Below, in pieces: positions 6,935 through 9,969 of a DNA stretch of 9,969 nt. The DNA is taken from the NCBI GenBank assembly GCA_038133505.1, contig JAYPTI010000124.1, forward strand, positions 1-9,969. Direction: 5' to 3'. The position numbers and the translations under genes were made by a program. The notes beneath the pieces were generated by a model that had not been told where the DNA came from, searched no databases, and saw only the letters and a list, made by a program, of their open reading frames with translations. The DNA comes from JAYQUR01 sp038133505 (GTDB taxonomy: Bacteria; Pseudomonadota; Alphaproteobacteria; MPNO01; UBA830). Position 1 is the first letter of the stretch. Each line of letters starts with the position of its first letter.

Positions 6935-9274
6935 CTACTCGGCGGCCTGCGACGTCTGCGCCGACTGGATCGCCTGCCAGACGCGCGACGGCGAGGCCGG
7001 CATGTCGAAGCTGCGGATGCCGACTGTCGACAGCGCGTCGCAGATCGCGTTCATCACCGCCGGCATCGCGCCGACGCAGCCCGCTTCACCCGCGCCCTTG
7101 ATTCCCATCGGGTTGGTCGGCGTCGGCACCTCGTTTTCGCCCATCTCGAAGGACGGGCAGTCGTCGGCGCGCGGCATGGTGTAGTCCATGAAGGAGCCCG
7201 AGACCATCTGGCCCGAGTCGCGGTCCCAGACCATGTTTTCGCACATGATCTGGCCGATGCCCTGCACTGCGCCGCCCTGGACCTGGCCTTCGAGCAGCAG
7301 CGGGTTGATGATGGTGCCGACGTCGTCGACCATGCAGTAGCGCACGATCTCGGTGAAGCCGGTGTCGGGATCGATCTCGACCTCGGCGACGTGGCAGCCG
7401 TTGGGGAAGGTCGGCGCCGGCGGCCGCCAGGCGGCCCATTCGTCGAGGCCGACCTCGAAGCCGGGCGGTGCGGTCATGAAGTTCTGCGCGCGCTTCGCGG
7501 CGTCCATCAAATCCATCGACTTGTCGGTGCCGGCGACCGTGAAGGTGCCGTCGTCGAATTCCAGATCCTCGACCGCGACCTCGAGATCGTGGGCGACGAG
7601 AATCTTGAGCTTGTCGACGATCTTCTTCGCGGCGAGCTGGATCGACGCGCCGCCGACGCCCGACGAGCGCGAGCCGAACGTGCCGGTGCCCAGCATGGCG
7701 ACGTCGGAATCGCCCTGCGCAAGGCGCACCTGCTCGAACTCGAGGCCGAGGAAGTCCGCCAGCATCTGCCGGAAGATCGTCTCGTGGCCCTGGCCGTGAT
7801 TGTGCGTGCCCATGATCAGCGTCACCGTGCCCGACGGGTCGAACCGGATCTGCGCCCATTCCGGCATGCCGCCCGCCGATTGCTCGATACAGTTGGCGAT
7901 GCCGACGCCGCGCAGCTTGCCGCGCGCTTCCGCATCCTTGCGGCGGTCGGCGAAGCCGGCATAGCCGATCATGTCGAGCGCGCCGTCCATGTTCTTCTCG
8001 AACTCGCCGGAATCGTACTGGAACAGGAAGCCGGTGTTATAGGGCTCCGCGATCGCGGGGATCATGTTGCGGCGCCGGATCTCGGCAGCGTCGATGCCCA
8101 TCTCGCGGGCCGCGGTGTCGATGGTGCGCTCGACGACGTAGATCGCTTCCGGGCGTCCCGCCCCGCGATAGGGGCCGGTCGAGTTGGTGTTCGTGAAAAC
8201 GCCCGTAACATGGGTGTAGATCGCGGGCGTCTTGTAGGTGTTCGACAGCGAGCCGAGATTGTTGGTCGACGAATGCGGGCCGAGCAGCGTGAGATAGGCG
8301 CCGAGATTGGCGACCGTCGTGACCCGCAGCCCGAGGAAGATGCCGTTCTCGTCGAGCGCGAGCTCGGCCGTGACCACGTTGTCGCGTGCCTGGTCGTCGG
8401 ACTGGAAGGCCTCCGTCCGGTCGCCCGTCCACTTGACCGGCCGATCGAGCTCCTTCGCCGTCCACAGGCAGAGGATGTTCTCCGGGTAGGGGCCGGAGCG
8501 CATGCCGAATGCGCCGCCCATGTCCTCCGAGACGACGCGGAGCTTGTTCTGCGGCACTTTCAGGATCGGCTCGGCGATGGCGGCGCGGACGCCGTGTGGG
8601 CCCTGCGTGCCGGTATAGAGTGTGTAGCGGTCGTCGTACTTGTCGTATTCGCCGATGCAGGCGCGCGGCTCCATCGGCGCGACCGAGACCCGCGTGATGT
8701 TCATATCGAGCGTCGTGACGTGGTGCGCGTCGGCGAAGGCCTTCTCGACCTTGTCCTTGTCGCCCAGCTCGAAGACGAAGCAGACGTTGTCCGGCGCTTC
8801 GTCCCATACCGTGCCGGCGTCCGGCGACGTTGCGTCGGCGGTCGCCGTGACGGACGGCACGGGCTCGTAGTCGACCATGATCGCTTCGGCGGCGTCGCGT
8901 GCCTGCTGCGGCGTCTCCGCGACGACCCAGGCCACCGGATCGCCGACCATTTTCACGGCGCCCTTGCGCAGGCCCGGGTTCGGCGGCGTGAACATGGGCG
9001 AGCCGTCGGGCTTGTTGCGCGGCACCGCGCACGGGATATTTCCGAGCCCGGCGGCGGCATAATCCTCGCCGGTCCATATGCCGAGAACGCCGGGCATGCC
9101 GGCTGCCATGCTGCTGTCGATCGAGGCGATCTTCGCGTTGGCGTGCGGCGACCGCAGGACGTAGCCGTAGGCCTGGTGCGGCCGGTTGAGGTCGTCGGAA
9201 TACCGGCCGCCGCCGCGCAACAGCCTCGGGTCTTCCCACCGCGGTACGCCCTGTCCGATCCCGAATTTGGTCAT
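6935..9274 (-). CDS. CoxL-like xanthine oxidase-family molybdopterin-binding large subunit (form II)
   Basis: Large catalytic subunit of a molybdenum hydroxylase that carries the Mo-MCD cofactor and normally pairs with an iron-sulfur (CoxS-like) and a FAD (CoxM-like) subunit. The 779 aa fit the family. Motifs in order: N-terminal GQGVPRWEDPRLLRGGGRYSDD (8-29); Moco-binding EDMGGAFGMR (250-259); active-site loop GPYRGAGRP (367-375); THNHGQGHET (490-499); GSRSSGVGG (534-542); catalytic-type glutamate E730 in GIKGAGEAG. The active loop is the form II type (PYRGAGRP), lacking the VAYRCSFR loop with Cys of true CO-oxidising form I CoxL, so CO is not the proven substrate. ATG at 9274-9272 has GAGG six bases upstream and yields the conserved MTKFGIGQGVPRWEDP; a longer frame to 9340 has no support. 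No CoxS or CoxM gene flanks it. Confidence 0.95.
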   Translation of the reverse strand: MTKFGIGQGVPRWEDPRLLRGGGRYSDDLNRPHQAYGYVLRSPHANAKIASIDSSMAAGMPGVLGIWTGEDYAAAGLGNIPCAVPRNKPDGSPMFTPPNPGLRKGAVKMVGDPVAWVVAETPQQARDAAEAIMVDYEPVPSVTATADATSPDAGTVWDEAPDNVCFVFELGDKDKVEKAFADAHHVTTLDMNITRVSVAPMEPRACIGEYDKYDDRYTLYTGTQGPHGVRAAIAEPILKVPQNKLRVVSEDMGGAFGMRSGPYPENILCLWTAKELDRPVKWTGDRTEAFQSDDQARDNVVTAELALDENGIFLGLRVTTVANLGAYLTLLGPHSSTNNLGSLSNTYKTPAIYTHVTGVFTNTNSTGPYRGAGRPEAIYVVERTIDTAAREMGIDAAEIRRRNMIPAIAEPYNTGFLFQYDSGEFEKNMDGALDMIGYAGFADRRKDAEARGKLRGVGIANCIEQSAGGMPEWAQIRFDPSGTVTLIMGTHNHGQGHETIFRQMLADFLGLEFEQVRLAQGDSDVAMLGTGTFGSRSSGVGGASIQLAAKKIVDKLKILVAHDLEVAVEDLEFDDGTFTVAGTDKSMDLMDAAKRAQNFMTAPPGFEVGLDEWAAWRPPAPTFPNGCHVAEVEIDPDTGFTEIVRYCMVDDVGTIINPLLLEGQVQGGAVQGIGQIMCENMVWDRDSGQMVSGSFMDYTMPRADDCPSFEMGENEVPTPTNPMGIKGAGEAGCVGAMPAVMNAICDALSTVGIRSFDMPASPSRVWQAIQSAQTSQAAE

Positions 9275-9593
9275 CCCATGCCTCTTGAGCTGATGTATCC
9301 CCGTTCGAATTGTGTAGCGCTTTCGCGGGGCAGGGTGCAAGAAGGTGACGTGAGTTTCGGCGCGCGGAGAGCCCTCGGTTAACAGTTCATATTGTCTGAA
9401 CTCGTTAATGCAACGGGAGGCTTCGGGGCGACTGCGTTAATCGAAGAGTTTCTGCGAAATTGTGGGCTAAATCGCCCTAAGAAAGAGGCTTATCACCGCC
9501 ATTTTGGTTGCATTATCTCCTCTTGGCCTTTGTTTTCGTAACCAAAGTGACGTTTCTGTCGCGATCCCGCCCCTCAAAGCGTAACTTTGGCAA
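9275..9593. other. Divergent intergenic region between the CoxL-like gene and the helicase gene
   Basis: This 319-base stretch holds no credible gene; the short open frames in it run into the flanking genes in the wrong frame. It contains the palindrome at 9384-9402, three GTTAA words (9378, 9404, 9436) and several TTTGG/CCAAA words near the helicase start. On the minus strand TTGCAT (about 9407-9412) and TATGAA (9385-9390) with 16 bases between could be a weak promoter for the CoxL-like gene. No clear sigma-70 promoter is visible for the plus-strand gene. Confidence 0.5.
9384..9402. promoter_or_regulatory. Palindrome upstream of the CoxL-like gene, candidate operator
   Basis: AGTTCA and TGAACT form a perfect 6-bp inverted repeat separated by seven bases (TATTGTC). 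It lies 110 bases upstream of the CoxL-like ATG and overlaps a weak candidate minus-strand -10. The size is right for a dimeric repressor or activator. It does not fit the alphaproteobacterial LexA pattern of direct GTTC repeats. The regulator is unknown. Confidence 0.35.
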
Positions 9594-9969
9594 ATGCCCG
9601 CTATGTTGTCCCATCCCGGAAACTCCGCAATACCAGAGTGGCCATATCGACAGCCGGCGCTTGCGATCGGCCATCGGGGCGCCGTTCTCGTCGCCCCGAA
9701 CGGTGCCGCCGAGGCGTTGCCGCCGCAGGCCGTGGTCGGGCGCCTGTCGGACGGCCTCGTGCCGATGGTCTGTCACGCGCCGGCGACGGCCCGCCGCCTG
9801 AATACCGCGCCGTTTCGCGCCCTAGACCTGCTGGAGCTGTTCGCGTTCGTCCGCCCGGCGCAGCCGTGCCGCCCGACGCCATCGGGGCTCGCCGATGCGC
9901 TGGAGCTCGACCCGCCGGACGGTCTCGACGGCGGGGGCCGGCTGCTGCAGCTCGCCGCCGGCGTGCTTC
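9594..9969 (+). CDS. Probable DinG-like ATP-dependent DNA helicase, N-terminal part (cut by right edge)
   Basis: The open frame from ATG 9594 runs 125 codons to the window end without a stop. It reads MPAMLSHPGNSAIPEWPY, then LAIGHRGAVLVAPNGAAEAL, MVCHAPATARRLNTAPFRALDLLELFAFVRPAQPCRPTPSGLADALELD. The combination CHAPATARRL...DLLELFAFVRPA...PTPSGLA resembles, from memory, the N-terminal domain of alphaproteobacterial Rad3/DinG-type helicases; the helicase motifs themselves lie outside the window, so this is a family-resemblance call. An in-frame TAA at 9582-9584 limits the start to 9594 or the ATG at 9603; neither has a good Shine-Dalgarno site. It is divergent from the CoxL-like gene and probably unrelated in function. 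Codon use fits the genome. Confidence 0.6.
   Translation, partial: MPAMLSHPGNSAIPEWPYRQPALAIGHRGAVLVAPNGAAEALPPQAVVGRLSDGLVPMVCHAPATARRLNTAPFRALDLLELFAFVRPAQPCRPTPSGLADALELDPPDGLDGGGRLLQLAAGVL

Noticed and set aside
6935..9274. Calling this a true CO dehydrogenase large subunit
   Set aside because: The active-site loop is the form II PYRGAGRP, lacking the cysteine-containing VAYRCSFR loop of confirmed CO-oxidising enzymes.
6245..9382. A 1045-codon open frame on the plus strand opposite the CoxL-like and CoxG-like genes
   Set aside because: It lies entirely antisense to two well-supported genes, is extremely rich in Arg, Asp, Val and His with no recognisable domain, and is the kind of frame that G/C-ending codons create on the opposite strand.
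9384..9402. A LexA/SOS box in front of the helicase gene
   Set aside because: Alphaproteobacterial LexA sites are direct GTTC-N7-GTTC repeats; here the second half is an inverted TGAACT.

Overview
The window looks like a chromosomal segment of a high-GC alphaproteobacterium. The grounds are the strong G/C bias at third codon positions, the ferric-iron ABC transporter and CoxL/CoxG proteins of alphaproteobacterial type, an ATP-type PEP carboxykinase, and a helicase N-terminus of a kind I associate with Rhodospirillales-like genomes. I cannot name the genus. I see no tRNA, rRNA, CRISPR array, insertion sequence or phage gene. All genes look like ordinary host genes.

Layout from left to right. 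(1) Positions 1-2810, minus strand: a ferric-iron uptake pair, the periplasmic binding protein fbpA followed by the permease fbpB. FbpB runs off the left edge within its last residues, and the ATPase partner is not in view. (2) Positions 2811-3053: an AT-richer divergent control region with two nearly identical 15-base Fur-like sites. (3) Positions 3054-3653, plus strand: a small PadR-like winged-helix protein, transcribed away from fbpA and probably under the same iron control. (4) Positions 3688-3715: a strong hairpin serving as terminator between convergent genes. (5) Positions 3739-5343, minus strand: pckA, with a GTG start, a very good Shine-Dalgarno site, a visible promoter and a structured leader. 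(6) Positions 5509-9274, minus strand: a likely operon, in transcription order a form II CoxL-like molybdenum hydroxylase large subunit, a CoxG-family protein and a HugZ/PPOX-type flavin- or heme-binding protein. The CoxS and CoxM partners are absent. (7) Positions 9275-9593: a divergent intergenic region with a palindrome. (8) Positions 9594 to the right edge, plus strand: the N-terminus of a probable DinG-like ATP-dependent helicase.

How they fit together: the left third is an iron-acquisition module with its own regulatory region. pckA stands alone as a gluconeogenic gene. The CoxL-like/CoxG/HugZ group suggests oxidation of an unknown small substrate by a molybdenum enzyme, with CoxG as maturation or membrane-anchoring factor. 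The HugZ-like protein could add a heme-degradation link, but this is speculative. I found no convincing wholly new system. The items most worth a look are the shared Fur-like sites controlling an uncharacterised winged-helix gene, the odd fbpA start, the pckA leader hairpin, and the orphan CoxL-CoxG-HugZ arrangement.
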